64,000 nt of DNA from Streptomyces sclerotialus. Its GTDB lineage: Bacteria; Actinomycetota; Actinomycetes; Streptomycetales; Streptomycetaceae. The notes beneath the pieces are model-generated. The model was not told the DNA's origin, searched no databases, and was given only the letters and a program-made list of their open reading frames with translations. The position numbers and the translations under genes were made by a program. Below are positions 9,501 to 17,253 of the stretch, piece after piece. The DNA lies in contig JODX01000021.1 of assembly GCA_000719105.1 (NCBI GenBank), positions 62,001 to 126,000 on the forward strand, given 5' to 3'. Every line of letters begins with the position of its first letter. Positions within the stretch are counted from its first letter, which is position 1.

Positions 9501-9753
9501 CGCGATCCGGCTGATCCAGGAGGCCCGCAAGAACAGCGGCCTGGACGTGGCCGACCGGATCGCGCTGCGCTGGACCGCCACGGACCCGGCGGTCATCGCG
9601 GCCCTGAGCGAGCACGCGGAGCTCATCGCCGACGAGGTCCTCGCCACGGACTTCGCCCAGGGCGAGGCGGACGACACGTACGGGGAGCCGTTCACGGACG
9701 AGCCCCTGTCCCTGACGTTCCGGCTGCGCAAGGCGGCTGCTCAGGAGTCGTAG
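6595..9753 (+). CDS. ileS: Isoleucyl-tRNA synthetase
   Basis: This 1052-residue class I synthetase attaches isoleucine to tRNA-Ile. The HIGH-type signature is the divergent GMPGAHH (about residues 57-62), and the second signature is KMSKH (about residues 600-604). The connective editing domain between them contains WTTTPWTLVSNTAVA. A C-terminal anticodon-binding region follows. Length and motif style match the eukaryote-like IleS subgroup found in actinobacteria. The ATG at 6595 is chosen because the sequestered Shine-Dalgarno of the T-box leader ends 10 nt before it; in-frame codons further upstream fall inside the leader. Confidence 0.97.
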   Translation: MTAPTYRQVPAQVDLPALEHAVLDFWREQKIFAKSLEQSEGRPEWVFYEGPPTANGMPGAHHIEARVFKDVFPRFRTMRGYHVARKAGWDCHGLPVELAVEKELGFSGKQDIERYGIAEFNAKCRESVTRHTDAFSELTTRMGYWVDLDDAYRTMDPEYVESVWWSLKEIFGKGLLVQDHRVAPWCPRCGTGLSDHELAQGYETVVDPSVYVRFPLTSGPLAGEAALLVWTTTPWTLVSNTAVAAHPDVTYVVATDGEEKLVVAEPLVEKALGEGWETTGRSFTGAEMERWTYQRPFELVEFPEPAHYVVNADYVTTEDGTGLVHQSPAFGEDDLKVCRSYGLPVVNPVRADGTFEEDVPLVGGVFFKKADEKLTEDLKSRGLLFRHLPYEHSYPHCWRCHTALLYYAQPSWYIRTTAIKDRLLQENEKTNWFPDSVKHGRYGDWLNNNIDWALSRNRYWGTPLPIWRCEDDHLTVIGSRAELTELTGTDQSGLDPHRPYIDEVTFACPEDGCGKTATRVPEVIDAWYDSGSMPFAQWGYPYKNKELFESRYPAQFISEAIDQTRGWFYTLMAIGTLVFDKSSYENVVCLGHILAEDGRKMSKHLGNILQPIPLMDQHGADAVRWFMAAGGSPWAARRVGHGTIQEVVRKTLLTYWNTVAFQALYARTSGWAPSEADPAPADRPLLDRWLLSELHALTDQVTQALEGYDTQRAGKLLSAFVDDLSNWYVRRSRRRFWQGDKAALRTLHEVVETVTRLMAPLTPFITERVWQDLIVPVTPDAPESVHLSSWPEADLTAIDPELSKQMVLVRRLVELGRATRAESGVKTRQPLSRALVAAAGFEALDPELHTQITEELNVSSLASLSEVGGSLVDTTAKANFRALGKRFGKRVQDVARAVANADAAALSLALREGTASVEVDGETVTLAPDEVIITETPREGWSVASDSGATVALDLEITEELRRAGLARDAIRLIQEARKNSGLDVADRIALRWTATDPAVIAALSEHAELIADEVLATDFAQGEADDTYGEPFTDEPLSLTFRLRKAAAQES

Positions 9754-9866
9754 GAACATCGGTCCCGGACGGTCACCGTGCGCACGTTCGCACGGTGACC
9801 GCGGGCCGTGGCCGTCAGCGGCCGGTCATGGAGTTCCCCTGTTCTCTTTCGGGGCACTGAGCACAG

Positions 9867-9908
9867 CGCGAGGGCCCGGTCCCCTGTTCGGGGGACCGGG
9901 CCCTCGCG
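9867..9908. terminator. Terminator hairpin after ileS
   Basis: A perfect 18-bp stem (9867-9884 with 9891-9908) with a 6-nt loop lies 113 nt after the ileS stop codon. Confidence 0.85.
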
Positions 9909-9936
9909 TCGCTCCGCACACTTGCACCGACGAAAA

Positions 9937-9970
9937 GGGCGAGGCCCCCGGGAATCCGGGGGCCTCGCCC
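9937..9970. terminator. Terminator hairpin after divIVA
   Basis: A 15-bp perfect stem (9937-9951 with 9956-9970) with a GAAT loop lies 39 nt beyond the divIVA stop codon. With the preceding hairpin it insulates two convergent transcription units, and four A residues flank it on the divIVA-distal side. Confidence 0.85.
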
Positions 9971-10009
9971 TGCACGCTGCCGACGTGTCTGCCTACGGGA
10001 GGCGGGCCG

Positions 10010-11233
10010 TCAGTTGTCGTCCTCGTCGATCAGGAAACCGCGCATCGGCGAGGGGGCCTGGCCCATCGGCGACGGGCCCTGCGGACGGACCGGCGCCATC
10101 GGCTGGGTCATGGCCGGGGACATCTGCTGCTGGCCGCCGTAGGAGGGCGCGGCCGGGGAGGGGGCACCGCCCATCGACTGGTTGCCGCCGTACGACGGGG
10201 CGCTCGCGCCGGCCGGAGCCATGGAGGGCGCCGGGGACGGCGGGAGGGAGGCCGTGGCCGGGGTGCGCGGCGGAGCGAGGGAGTCGTCCGCCTGGGTCTC
10301 CAGCTGACGCAGCTGGCTCTCCAGGTAGGACTTCAGCCGCGTGCGGTACTCGCGCTCGAAGCCGCGCAGGTCCTCGACCTTGCGCTCCAGCGTGGCACGG
10401 GCGGACTCCAGGGAGCCCATCGCGACGCGGTGCTTCTCCTGCGCATCCCGCTCCAGGGCGTCGGCCTTGGCACGGGCGTCGCGCTCCAGACCCTCGGCAC
10501 GGCTGCGGGCCTCACCGACGATCTTGTTGGCCTCGGAACGGGCCTCGGCGATCGCCTGGTCGGCGGTCTGCTGGGCCAGCGAGAGCACACGCGCGGCGCT
10601 GTCGCCGCCGGGACCCTGGCCGGGCTGCGGAAGACCGCCGCCCATGGGGCCGGGACCACCCATGGGACCGCCCATCGGGCCGCCCATCTGCTGCTGCATC
10701 GGACCGCCCTGGCCCATCGGACCGCCCTGGCCCATCGGACCCTGGCCCATCGGGCCGCCCTGGCCCATCGGACCCTGGCCCATCGGGCCGCCCTGCCCCA
10801 TCGGACCGGGACCCTGGGGGCCCTGACCGCTGGGACCGGCCGGCAGCTGCGGCGCACCGCTCGGCAGCTGGGGCGGACCACCCATGGGGCCGCCCATCTG
10901 CTGCTGCGGCGGGCCCGATATGCCGGCGGGAACGGGAGCGCCGGGACCGCGCATGCCCTGCTGCTGGTCCTGGGGGCCGGGACCACCGGGGCCGCCGGGA
11001 CCGCCAGGTCCACCGGGGCCCTCCGGGGGCTTGCGCATGTTCTGCTGGTTCTGCGCGGCGGCACGCGTGGCGGCGGCCAGCTTGGCGCGCAGATCCTCGT
11101 TCTCACGCAGCAGACGGGTCAGTTCGGCTTCGACCTCGTCGAGGAAGGCATCGACCTCGTCCTCGTCATAGCCTTCTCGGAGGCGGACGGTCGTGAACTG
11201 CTTGTTCCGCACGTCCTCGGGGGTCAACGGCAT
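10010..11233 (-). CDS. divIVA: Polar growth protein DivIVA
   Basis: DivIVA marks hyphal tips and organises polar growth in Streptomyces. The 407-residue protein begins with the conserved membrane-binding and first coiled-coil region ([35 protein letters not shown]). A long Pro/Gly/Gln-rich linker follows, built of near-identical [10 protein letters not shown] units (about residues 125-175). A second long coiled coil (about residues 210-320) and a low-complexity tail ending in [10 protein letters not shown] complete it. This architecture is specific to Streptomyces-type DivIVA. It is the last gene of the division cluster, 52 nt after the yggT gene. Confidence 0.97.
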   Translation of the reverse strand: MPLTPEDVRNKQFTTVRLREGYDEDEVDAFLDEVEAELTRLLRENEDLRAKLAAATRAAAQNQQNMRKPPEGPGGPGGPGGPGGPGPQDQQQGMRGPGAPVPAGISGPPQQQMGGPMGGPPQLPSGAPQLPAGPSGQGPQGPGPMGQGGPMGQGPMGQGGPMGQGPMGQGGPMGQGGPMQQQMGGPMGGPMGGPGPMGGGLPQPGQGPGGDSAARVLSLAQQTADQAIAEARSEANKIVGEARSRAEGLERDARAKADALERDAQEKHRVAMGSLESARATLERKVEDLRGFEREYRTRLKSYLESQLRQLETQADDSLAPPRTPATASLPPSPAPSMAPAGASAPSYGGNQSMGGAPSPAAPSYGGQQQMSPAMTQPMAPVRPQGPSPMGQAPSPMRGFLIDEDDN

Positions 11234-11285
11234 CTCTTCACCTCAACGTAGTCATCGGCAGTCGGCAAGACCGTATCGTCCACTG

Positions 11286-11576
11286 TCACCTCGCGAGACT
11301 GCTCACGATGGAGATCAGGATGTAGACGATGATCATCAGTACGAAGAAGGACAGGTCAAGTGCCACGCCCCCGAGACGCAACGGCGGGATGAACCGCCGC
11401 AGAAGCTTGAGCGGTGGATCCGTGACAGTGTAGGTGGCCTCCAGAACGACGACCATCGCCTTGCCGGGTTGCCATGAGCGGGCGAACTGGAAGACGTAGT
11501 CCATGACCAGCCGGAAGATCAGCACGATCAGGAAACACATCAGCGCGACGTAGAGCACTTGCCAAACCACGCTCAT
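11286..11576 (-). CDS. YggT-family membrane protein (YlmG)
   Basis: The 96-residue protein consists of two hydrophobic segments (VLYVALMCFLIVLIFRLVMDYVF and the C-terminal LSFFVLMIIVYILISIVSSL), separated by the family loop DPPLKLLRRFIPPLRLGGVALDLS. YggT/YlmG proteins are conserved between sepF and divIVA in Gram-positive bacteria and are linked to division or envelope homeostasis. Their biochemical role is unsettled. The gene lies 51 nt after sepF. Confidence 0.95.
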   Translation of the reverse strand: MSVVWQVLYVALMCFLIVLIFRLVMDYVFQFARSWQPGKAMVVVLEATYTVTDPPLKLLRRFIPPLRLGGVALDLSFFVLMIIVYILISIVSSLAR

Positions 11577-11627
11577 GATCCGTGCTTCCCTCTCCCCTGT
11601 TCCGTACTGCTTGTCCTGTTGTGCATC

Positions 11628-12260
11628 TCAGCTCTGGTTGAAGAACCCGCCCTCTGCGATGCGGGCCTTGTCCTCCGCCGTGACATCGACGTTAGCAGGC
11701 GACAACAGGAACACCTTCTGCGTCACCCGCTCGATGCTTCCATGCAGACCGAACACCAAACCGGCGGCAAAGTCGACAAGTCGCTTCGCGTCGGTGTCGT
11801 CCATCTCGGTCAAATTCATGATCACCGGGGTGCCTTCACGGAAGTGTTCCCCGATGGTACGGGCCTCGTTGTAGGTCCGTGGGTGCAGCGTGGTGATCCG
11901 GTAAGGCTCTCGCTCGGACACGACCTTGGGCATGATCACCGGCGCGTTCTTCTCCAGGCTCTGACGTTCTTGTGTGATGGATGCCACGGGCGCGATCCGG
12001 GCGGGTCGCACCGGTTCCGTGGCCAGTGGGGCGGAATGCGCCACCGGTTCACGCTGCACGGTGGGTTGCGCGACTCGTACCGATTCGTCCCTCGGCGGCT
12101 GGTGCGTCTGGTGCGACGTCTCGTGCCGCCTGCGGTCCCGCTCGGGCTCCGGGTCGAGCTCGGGTTCGAAGTCGTCGTCGGGGTCGAATCCGCGGCCGTC
12201 GTACCCATCGTCCTCCACGAGGCCGAGGTAGACCGCCATCTTGCGCATCGCGCCGGCCAT
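11628..12260 (-). CDS. sepF: Cell division protein SepF
   Basis: SepF anchors and bundles FtsZ filaments at the membrane, in place of FtsA, which actinobacteria lack. The 210-residue protein starts with an amphipathic, membrane-targeting helix ([11 protein letters not shown]). An acidic linker and the SepF/DUF552 domain follow (about residues 115-200, including [29 protein letters not shown]). The ATG at 12258-12260 has a GGAGGA Shine-Dalgarno 8 nt upstream. A 130-nt gap separates it from ylmE. No confident promoter was identified there. Confidence 0.96.
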   Translation of the reverse strand: MAGAMRKMAVYLGLVEDDGYDGRGFDPDDDFEPELDPEPERDRRRHETSHQTHQPPRDESVRVAQPTVQREPVAHSAPLATEPVRPARIAPVASITQERQSLEKNAPVIMPKVVSEREPYRITTLHPRTYNEARTIGEHFREGTPVIMNLTEMDDTDAKRLVDFAAGLVFGLHGSIERVTQKVFLLSPANVDVTAEDKARIAEGGFFNQS

Positions 12261-12390
12261 GCTCTGAGTCCTCCGCTCTGTGGTGGATCGACTGACGACT
12301 TGCCAAGTGCCCGCGATCCACGTGGTCGTTATGCCCGCCTACCAGCGGTAATGACCATATTTTCTGCTGTGGTCCGACTTCTTGGCGACG

Positions 12391-13110
12391 TTACCCGAGC
12401 CTGGGTCGGACTCCGAGTACCGCGGTGCCGACGCGCACATGTGTCGCCCCGGCCGCCACGGCCTGTTCGAGGTCCGCGCTCATCCCTGCCGAGACCATGT
12501 TCGCAGCCGGATGCGCTCTGCGCAGGACAGTCGACAAAACCATCAACCGCTCGAACGCGGCCTGTTCGCGGCCCGCGAACTCGCCGGTGAGCGGGGCCAC
12601 CGTCATCAGGCCGTCGAGCCGCAATCCGGGCGAGTCCGCCACAAGACCGGCCAACTCCTCGATCGCGCCGGACCCGACACCGCCCCGGTCCCCCCGGCCG
12701 CTCTCCTCCGCGTCCAGCGCGACCTGGACGAGGCATCCCACCTCGCGCCCGGCCCGGACCGCCTCCTTCGACAGGGCGGTGACGAGCTTGGGGCGGTCCA
12801 CGGACTGCACGACATCGGCGTAACGCACCACGGACCGGACTTTGTTGGTCTGCAATTGACCGACAAAGTGCCAGGTGAGGGGCAAATCCGCACATTCGGC
12901 GGCCTTGGGGCCCGCGTCCTGGTCCTTGTTCTCGGCGACGTGGCGCACCCCGAGTTCCGAGAGAATCCGCACATCGCTCGCGGGATAGGTCTTGGTGACC
13001 ACGATCAGGGTCACCTCTTCGCGCTTCCGTCCCGCCGCCGCGCACGCCGCCGCGATGCGGTCCTCCACCTTCGCCAGATTCTCGGCGAGTTCGGTCCTAC
13101 GGTCCTTCAT
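12391..13110 (-). CDS. YggS-family PLP homeostasis protein (YlmE)
   Basis: The 239-residue protein is a PLP-binding TIM-barrel of the YggS/PROSC family. The lysine that binds PLP lies in LIVVTKTYPAS. HFVGQLQTNK, and the C-terminal SAGMSADLEQAVAAGATHVRVGTAVLG phosphate-binding segment are also diagnostic. These proteins buffer free pyridoxal phosphate and have no proven catalytic activity. The gene lies 6 nt after ylmD in the division cluster, as in many Gram-positive bacteria. Confidence 0.95.
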   Translation of the reverse strand: MKDRRTELAENLAKVEDRIAAACAAAGRKREEVTLIVVTKTYPASDVRILSELGVRHVAENKDQDAGPKAAECADLPLTWHFVGQLQTNKVRSVVRYADVVQSVDRPKLVTALSKEAVRAGREVGCLVQVALDAEESGRGDRGGVGSGAIEELAGLVADSPGLRLDGLMTVAPLTGEFAGREQAAFERLMVLSTVLRRAHPAANMVSAGMSADLEQAVAAGATHVRVGTAVLGVRPRLG

Positions 13111-13116
13111 GCCCCA

Positions 13117-13857
13117 TCAGTCCAGCCAGACATATCCCGCGAGTCGCCCTGTGGCGCGGTCGCGGCGGTACGAGAAGTGGTCGCTCGATTCGAACGTGCA
13201 GACCAGGGACTGCTCCCGGTCACGCACCCCGAGCCGTTCGAGCTGAGCGTGCACACCGGCGCTCACGTCCACGGCGGGTGTGCCCCAGCTCGTCGTGGCG
13301 TACGCCGCCGGCTCGACGGCGGACACCTCGGCGCGCATCGCCTCGGGCACCTCGTAGCAACGGCCGCAGACGGCCGGGCCGGTGCGCGCCACGATCCGGG
13401 ACGGCTCGGCGCCCAGTTCGATCATGGTCCGGACGGCGGCGGGCACCACTCCGGCGACCATGCCGGGGCGTCCCGCGTGCGCCGCGGCCACGACCCCGGC
13501 GACGGGGTCGGCGAGCAGCACGGGGACGCAGTCGGCGGTGAGCACGGCGAGGGCGAGTCCGCGCCGGGTGGTGACGAGGGCGTCGACGGACGGGATGTCC
13601 GAGGAGCGCCACGGTCCCTCGACCACCGCCACGTCCGGCCCGTGCACCTGGTTCATCCAGACCACGTCGGCCGGGTCGAGGCCGAGCGACTTCGCGGCCA
13701 GCTCCCGGTTGGTACGGACGGCGTCCGGGTCGTCCCCTACGGCCCCGCCGAGGTTGAGCTGCTCGTACGGAGCGGCGCTCACCCCGCCCCACCGGTCGGT
13801 GAAGGCGAAGTGCGCGCCGCTCACGGAGGTCACAGCGTCGCGTTGCCGTCCTGTCAC
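13117..13857 (-). CDS. YlmD/YfiH-family laccase-domain protein
   Basis: The 246-residue protein has the Cys/His metal- or ligand-site motifs of the DUF152/laccase-domain family: [14 protein letters not shown] and [12 protein letters not shown]. Members include purine nucleosidase/phosphorylases (FAMIN-like) and PgeF, which corrects peptidoglycan precursor errors in E. coli. The position immediately after ftsZ fits a link with cell-wall synthesis, but the activity here is unproven. Its GTG start overlaps the ftsZ stop codon (GTGA), implying translational coupling. Confidence 0.92.
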   Translation of the reverse strand: MTGRQRDAVTSVSGAHFAFTDRWGGVSAAPYEQLNLGGAVGDDPDAVRTNRELAAKSLGLDPADVVWMNQVHGPDVAVVEGPWRSSDIPSVDALVTTRRGLALAVLTADCVPVLLADPVAGVVAAAHAGRPGMVAGVVPAAVRTMIELGAEPSRIVARTGPAVCGRCYEVPEAMRAEVSAVEPAAYATTSWGTPAVDVSAGVHAQLERLGVRDREQSLVCTFESSDHFSYRRDRATGRLAGYVWLD

Positions 13858-15062
13858 TTGAGGAAGTCCGGCACGTCCAGTTCCTCGGCCGCGCTGTCCG
13901 CGTACGTCCGCGACGGCGGGACCGGCGGGGAGACCGGGATCTCGTGGTGCACCGGCTCAGGGGCGGGCGGCTCCGGCTCCTCCTTCGGCGTCACGCTGCC
14001 GAGCGAGCCGAAGGTCGGGCGGCTCTCCCGCTCCACGGCGGGCCGTACGGGGGGCGCGGGCTCCTCGCGCTTGGCGGCGGCGGAGCCGAGGACGTTCTCC
14101 CGCTTGGCCGGGGGCTGGCCGCCGTCGAACCCGGCGGCGATCACGGTGACCCGTACCTCGTCGCCGAGGGCGTCGTCGATGACGGCACCGAAGATGATGT
14201 TGGCCTCGGGGTGGGCGGCCTCGCTCACCAGCTGGGCGGCCTCGTTGATCTCGAAGAGACCGAGGTCGGAGCCGCCGGAGATGGAGAGCAGCACGCCGCG
14301 GGCGCCGTCGATGGACGCCTCGAGGAGCGGCGAGGAGATCGCCATCTCGGCCGCGGCCACCGCGCGGTCGTCGCCGCGGGCCGAGCCGATGCCCATCAGG
14401 GCCGAACCGGCCTCGGACATGACGGACTTCACGTCGGCGAAGTCGAGGTTGATCAGACCGGGCGTGGTGATCAGGTCGGTGATGCCCTGGACACCGGAGA
14501 GCAGAACCTGGTCGGCCGACTTGAAGGCGTCCAGGACCGACACCTGACGGTCGGAGATGGACAGCAGCCGGTCGTTCGGAATGACGATGAGGGTGTCGAC
14601 CTCTTCGCGGAGCTCGGCGATGCCGTCCTCGGCCTGGTTGGCGCGGCGCCGGCCCTCGAAGGTGAAGGGGCGCGTGACCACACCGATGGTGAGGGCGCCC
14701 AGCGAGCGGGCGATGTTGGCCACGACGGGCGCGCCGCCGGTGCCGGTGCCGCCGCCCTCACCCGCCGTCACGAAGACCATGTCGGCCCCCTTGAGGACCT
14801 CCTCGATCTCCTCGCGGTGGTCCTCGGCGGCCTTGCGTCCGACGGCCGGGTTGGCGCCGGCGCCGAGTCCGCGGGTGAGTTCACGGCCGACGTCGAGCTT
14901 GACGTCGGCGTCGCTCATCAACAGAGCCTGTGCGTCCGTGTTGATCGCGATGAACTCGACACCCTTGAGACCGACCTCGATCATTCGGTTGATGGCATTG
15001 ACACCACCGCCGCCGACACCGATGACCTTGATGACTGCGAGGTAGTTCTGCGGTGCTGCCAC
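13854..15062 (-). CDS. ftsZ: Cell division GTPase FtsZ
   Basis: FtsZ is the tubulin-like GTPase that forms sporulation ladders and vegetative cross-walls. The 402-residue protein carries the tubulin signature GGGTGTG (residues 103-109), the T7-loop region [10 protein letters not shown], a variable Pro/Glu-rich linker and the C-terminal peptide ELDVPDFLK that binds SepF and FtsW-type partners. I start it at the GTG (15060-15062) giving [10 protein letters not shown], the form known for Streptomyces FtsZ. An ATG at 15096-15098 would add 12 residues but lies inside a stable hairpin and lacks a good ribosome site. A 276-nt regulatory gap separates it from ftsQ. Confidence 0.98.
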   Translation of the reverse strand: MAAPQNYLAVIKVIGVGGGGVNAINRMIEVGLKGVEFIAINTDAQALLMSDADVKLDVGRELTRGLGAGANPAVGRKAAEDHREEIEEVLKGADMVFVTAGEGGGTGTGGAPVVANIARSLGALTIGVVTRPFTFEGRRRANQAEDGIAELREEVDTLIVIPNDRLLSISDRQVSVLDAFKSADQVLLSGVQGITDLITTPGLINLDFADVKSVMSEAGSALMGIGSARGDDRAVAAAEMAISSPLLEASIDGARGVLLSISGGSDLGLFEINEAAQLVSEAAHPEANIIFGAVIDDALGDEVRVTVIAAGFDGGQPPAKRENVLGSAAAKREEPAPPVRPAVERESRPTFGSLGSVTPKEEPEPPAPEPVHHEIPVSPPVPPSRTYADSAAEELDVPDFLK

Positions 15063-15090
15063 GTCGAAGGCCTCTCGCCTCGATTTACGG

Positions 15091-15122
15091 GTCGTCACTT
15101 CGCTGTGGAGCGAGGTGACGAC
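15091..15122 (-). promoter_or_regulatory. Leader hairpin 28 nt upstream of the ftsZ start
   Basis: A 14-bp stem (15091-15104 with 15109-15122) with a GTGG loop and one G-U pair forms in the ftsZ transcript. It ends 28 nt before the GTG start. No T-tract follows it, so it may influence mRNA stability or translation rather than terminate. Function is not known. Confidence 0.6.
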
Positions 15123-15157
15123 GGATGCCGATTGGGACGGTCCGTATCGCCGACCCG

Positions 15158-15182
15158 AACCCTAACGCTGAAGTTTAGGGTT
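15158..15182. repeat. Inverted repeat AACCCTAA-N9-TTAGGGTT in the ftsZ upstream region
   Basis: Eight-bp perfect arms (15158-15165 and 15175-15182) are separated by 9 nt. The AT-rich arms stand out in this GC-rich region and could be a protein-binding site or a second promoter element. Confidence 0.55.
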
Positions 15183-15218
15183 ACCAGTGTGCGTGCTCCT
15201 GGGACTCTTCCGAACAGG

Positions 15219-15248
15219 ACACTAAGTCGACAAGTGGCGCGCGTTCAA
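15219..15248 (-). promoter_or_regulatory. Candidate ftsZ promoter with WhiA-like motif
   Basis: On the minus strand TTGAAC (15243-15248) and TAGTGT (15219-15224) are spaced 18 nt, a good match to a vegetative sigma-70 promoter. GACAC, the WhiA core motif, overlaps the -10 at 15218-15222 (read on the plus strand). WhiA is known to control ftsZ during Streptomyces sporulation. The assignment of this site is inference. Confidence 0.55.
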
Positions 15249-15338
15249 CGAACACGCCGAACCTCCCGTTTTTCTTTTCACCCTATGTGATCAGCCGTAG
15301 CGCTGCCCAACCAGGGTGCTGGCCTGCGCGGATGTGCG

Positions 15339-16124
15339 TCAACTCCCCGATGACGCCGGGGCGGTGGGCACACTCACATCGAAGTGCCGCGCGCGGGGAG
15401 CCGCTTTCATCAGTGCGGTGAGTGTGCGGGCCTTCGCGCGGCCCTTCTCGCCGCTGCCCCAGTCGACGGTGCGGCCGTCGCTCAGCTCCAGCGTGACGGA
15501 GTCGTACGAACGCACCTTGACGACCTGTGTGGATCCGGCGACCGCGGCCGGGATGTCCCCGGCGACCCGGACCGCCTCCCGCACCAGCCGGGCGGTGCCG
15601 AACCGTTGCGTACCGGACGGCCGCCGGACGGCCAATTCCAGTGTCGGGACACCCTTCGGTGCACGCGAGACCGTGGCGAATCGCACGCCCTTCGCGTCCA
15701 CTTCGACGTACTTGCCCCCATTTTCCGGCTCCTCGACAATGAGAACCGCCGTCCGCTCGGTCACTTTCAGGTCGATTCCGTGAGGCCAGGAGCGTTCGAC
15801 GTCCACCGCATCAATTCGCGGCAATTTCTGGCGCAAACGTGCCTCGATGGCATCGGTGTCGACGGAAATCAGGGGCGCGCCCAGCGGCACGTCCGCCACC
15901 TCGCGGACCCGCTCCGCGGTGAGGACCCGGGTTCCCGAGACCGACACGCTCTCCGTGCGCAGCCACTGCGAGCCGTACAGGGCCCAGCCGCCGCCCCCGG
16001 CGACCAGCGCGAGAGCCAGGGCCAGCAGGACGAGCGTGCGCGGGCGCGGCAGTCTCCCGCGGGGAGGCGGGCCGGCCCCGAGCTCCTCGTGCACACCGCG
16101 CTCGGCGGTCGTCGGTCCGGCCAC
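15339..16124 (-). CDS. ftsQ: Cell division protein FtsQ
   Basis: FtsQ (DivIB) is a bitopic divisome protein. The 261-residue product has a cytoplasmic tail of about 30 residues, a membrane helix (TLVLLALALALVAGGGGWALYGS), a POTRA domain starting at VSVSGTRVLTAERVREVADVPLGAPL, and a C-terminal beta domain ending in HFDVSVPTAPASSGS. I chose the GTG at 16122-16124 because a GAGGAG Shine-Dalgarno lies about 10 nt upstream and the product then begins VAGPTTAERG, as in relatives. The gene follows murG with a 31-nt gap. The next gene, ftsZ, has its own promoter region. Confidence 0.95.
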   Translation of the reverse strand: MAGPTTAERGVHEELGAGPPPRGRLPRPRTLVLLALALALVAGGGGWALYGSQWLRTESVSVSGTRVLTAERVREVADVPLGAPLISVDTDAIEARLRQKLPRIDAVDVERSWPHGIDLKVTERTAVLIVEEPENGGKYVEVDAKGVRFATVSRAPKGVPTLELAVRRPSGTQRFGTARLVREAVRVAGDIPAAVAGSTQVVKVRSYDSVTLELSDGRTVDWGSGEKGRAKARTLTALMKAAPRARHFDVSVPTAPASSGS

Positions 16125-16155
16125 GCTGCCCCGCTCCTCACATCGTCGTACTGCC

Positions 16156-17247
16156 TTACCGGTGGCGGGCGGCGATCGCCTCGTACACCATGCCGACGAG
16201 CAGGTCGTCGGCGTCCCGGCGGCCGAACTCACCGGCGGCGCGGGACATCTCGTACAGCCGGTGCGGGTCGGCGAGGACGGGCAGGACGTTGCCCTGGATC
16301 CAATCGGGCGTCAGTTCCGCGTCGTCGACCAGCAGTCCGCCGCCGGCCTTGACCACCGGCTGGGCGTTCAGCCGCTGTTCGCCGTTGCCGATGGGCAGCG
16401 GGACGTAGGCGGCCGGGAGCCCGACGGCGGAGAGTTCGGCGACGGTCATCGCGCCCGCACGGCAGAGCATCATGTCGGCCGCGGCGTACGCGAGGTCCAT
16501 CCGGTCCACGTACGGTACCGGGATGTAGGGCGGCATTCCCGGCATCTGGTGCACCTGCGGCAGTTCGTTCTTCGGGCCGACCGCGTGCAGGATCTGGATG
16601 CCGGACTGCTGGAGGTACGGGACGACCTGCTGGACGACCTCGTTGAGGCGGCGGGCGCCCTGGGAGCCGCCGGAGACGAGCAGGGTCGGCAGGTTCGGGT
16701 CGAGGCCGAACGCGGCGCGGGCCTCGGGGCGCACCGCGGCCCGGTCCAGGGTGGCGATGGAGCGGCGCAGCGGGATGCCGATGTAGCGGGCGCCGCGCAG
16801 CTTGCTGTCCGGGGTGGAGACGGCGACCTGGGCGGCGTACCGCGAACCGATCTTGTTGGCGAGACCGGGGCGGGCGTTGGCCTCGTGGATGACGATCGGC
16901 ACGCCGAGTCGCTTGGCGGCGAGGTAGCCGGGCAGGGCGACGTAGCCGCCGAAGCCGACCACGGCGTCCGCCTTGGTCCGCTCCAGGATCTGCTCGGCGG
17001 CCTTGATCGTGCCGCGCAGCCGTCCGGGCACCGTGATCAGCTCGGGCGTGGGCTTGCGCGGCAGGGGCACGGCGGGGATCAGGGCGAGGTCGTAGCCGCG
17101 CTCCGGGACGAGCCGGGTCTCCAGGCCGCGCTCCGTGCCCAGCGCCGTGATGCCCACGGTCGGGTCCTGCCTGCGCAGGGCGTCCGCGAGGGCGAGCGCG
17201 GGCTCGATGTGGCCGGCGGTTCCGCCACCGGCGAGGACGACATGCAC
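16156..17247 (-). CDS. murG: UDP-GlcNAc:undecaprenyl-PP-MurNAc-pentapeptide transferase MurG
   Basis: MurG adds GlcNAc to lipid I to make lipid II on the inner face of the membrane. The 363-residue GT28 enzyme shows the N-terminal lipid-acceptor G-loop (GGGTAGHIEPALALADAL), the second glycine-rich loop (SGGSQGARRLNEVV) and the UDP-GlcNAc site region (CRAGAMTVAELSAVGLPAAYVPLPIGNGEQ). The His in the first loop is conserved. It lies 6 nt after ftsW in the dcw operon. Confidence 0.97.
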   Translation of the reverse strand: MHVVLAGGGTAGHIEPALALADALRRQDPTVGITALGTERGLETRLVPERGYDLALIPAVPLPRKPTPELITVPGRLRGTIKAAEQILERTKADAVVGFGGYVALPGYLAAKRLGVPIVIHEANARPGLANKIGSRYAAQVAVSTPDSKLRGARYIGIPLRRSIATLDRAAVRPEARAAFGLDPNLPTLLVSGGSQGARRLNEVVQQVVPYLQQSGIQILHAVGPKNELPQVHQMPGMPPYIPVPYVDRMDLAYAAADMMLCRAGAMTVAELSAVGLPAAYVPLPIGNGEQRLNAQPVVKAGGGLLVDDAELTPDWIQGNVLPVLADPHRLYEMSRAAGEFGRRDADDLLVGMVYEAIAARHR

Positions 17248-17253
17248 CGAAAT

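Noticed and set aside
5950..9759. A very long open frame antisense to ileS, continuous with the DksA-like gene
   Set aside because: It mirrors the codon pattern of ileS in high-GC DNA, has no family similarity, and the real gene starts at 5949.
15063..15098. 12-residue N-terminal extension of FtsZ from an ATG at 15098
   Set aside because: The ATG lies in the stem of a hairpin and lacks a ribosome site; known Streptomyces FtsZ starts at the GTG.
15158..15182. Telomere-like sequence (AACCCTAA)
   Set aside because: Only one inverted pair exists, in the middle of a core operon; Streptomyces telomeres are unrelated palindromes at chromosome ends.
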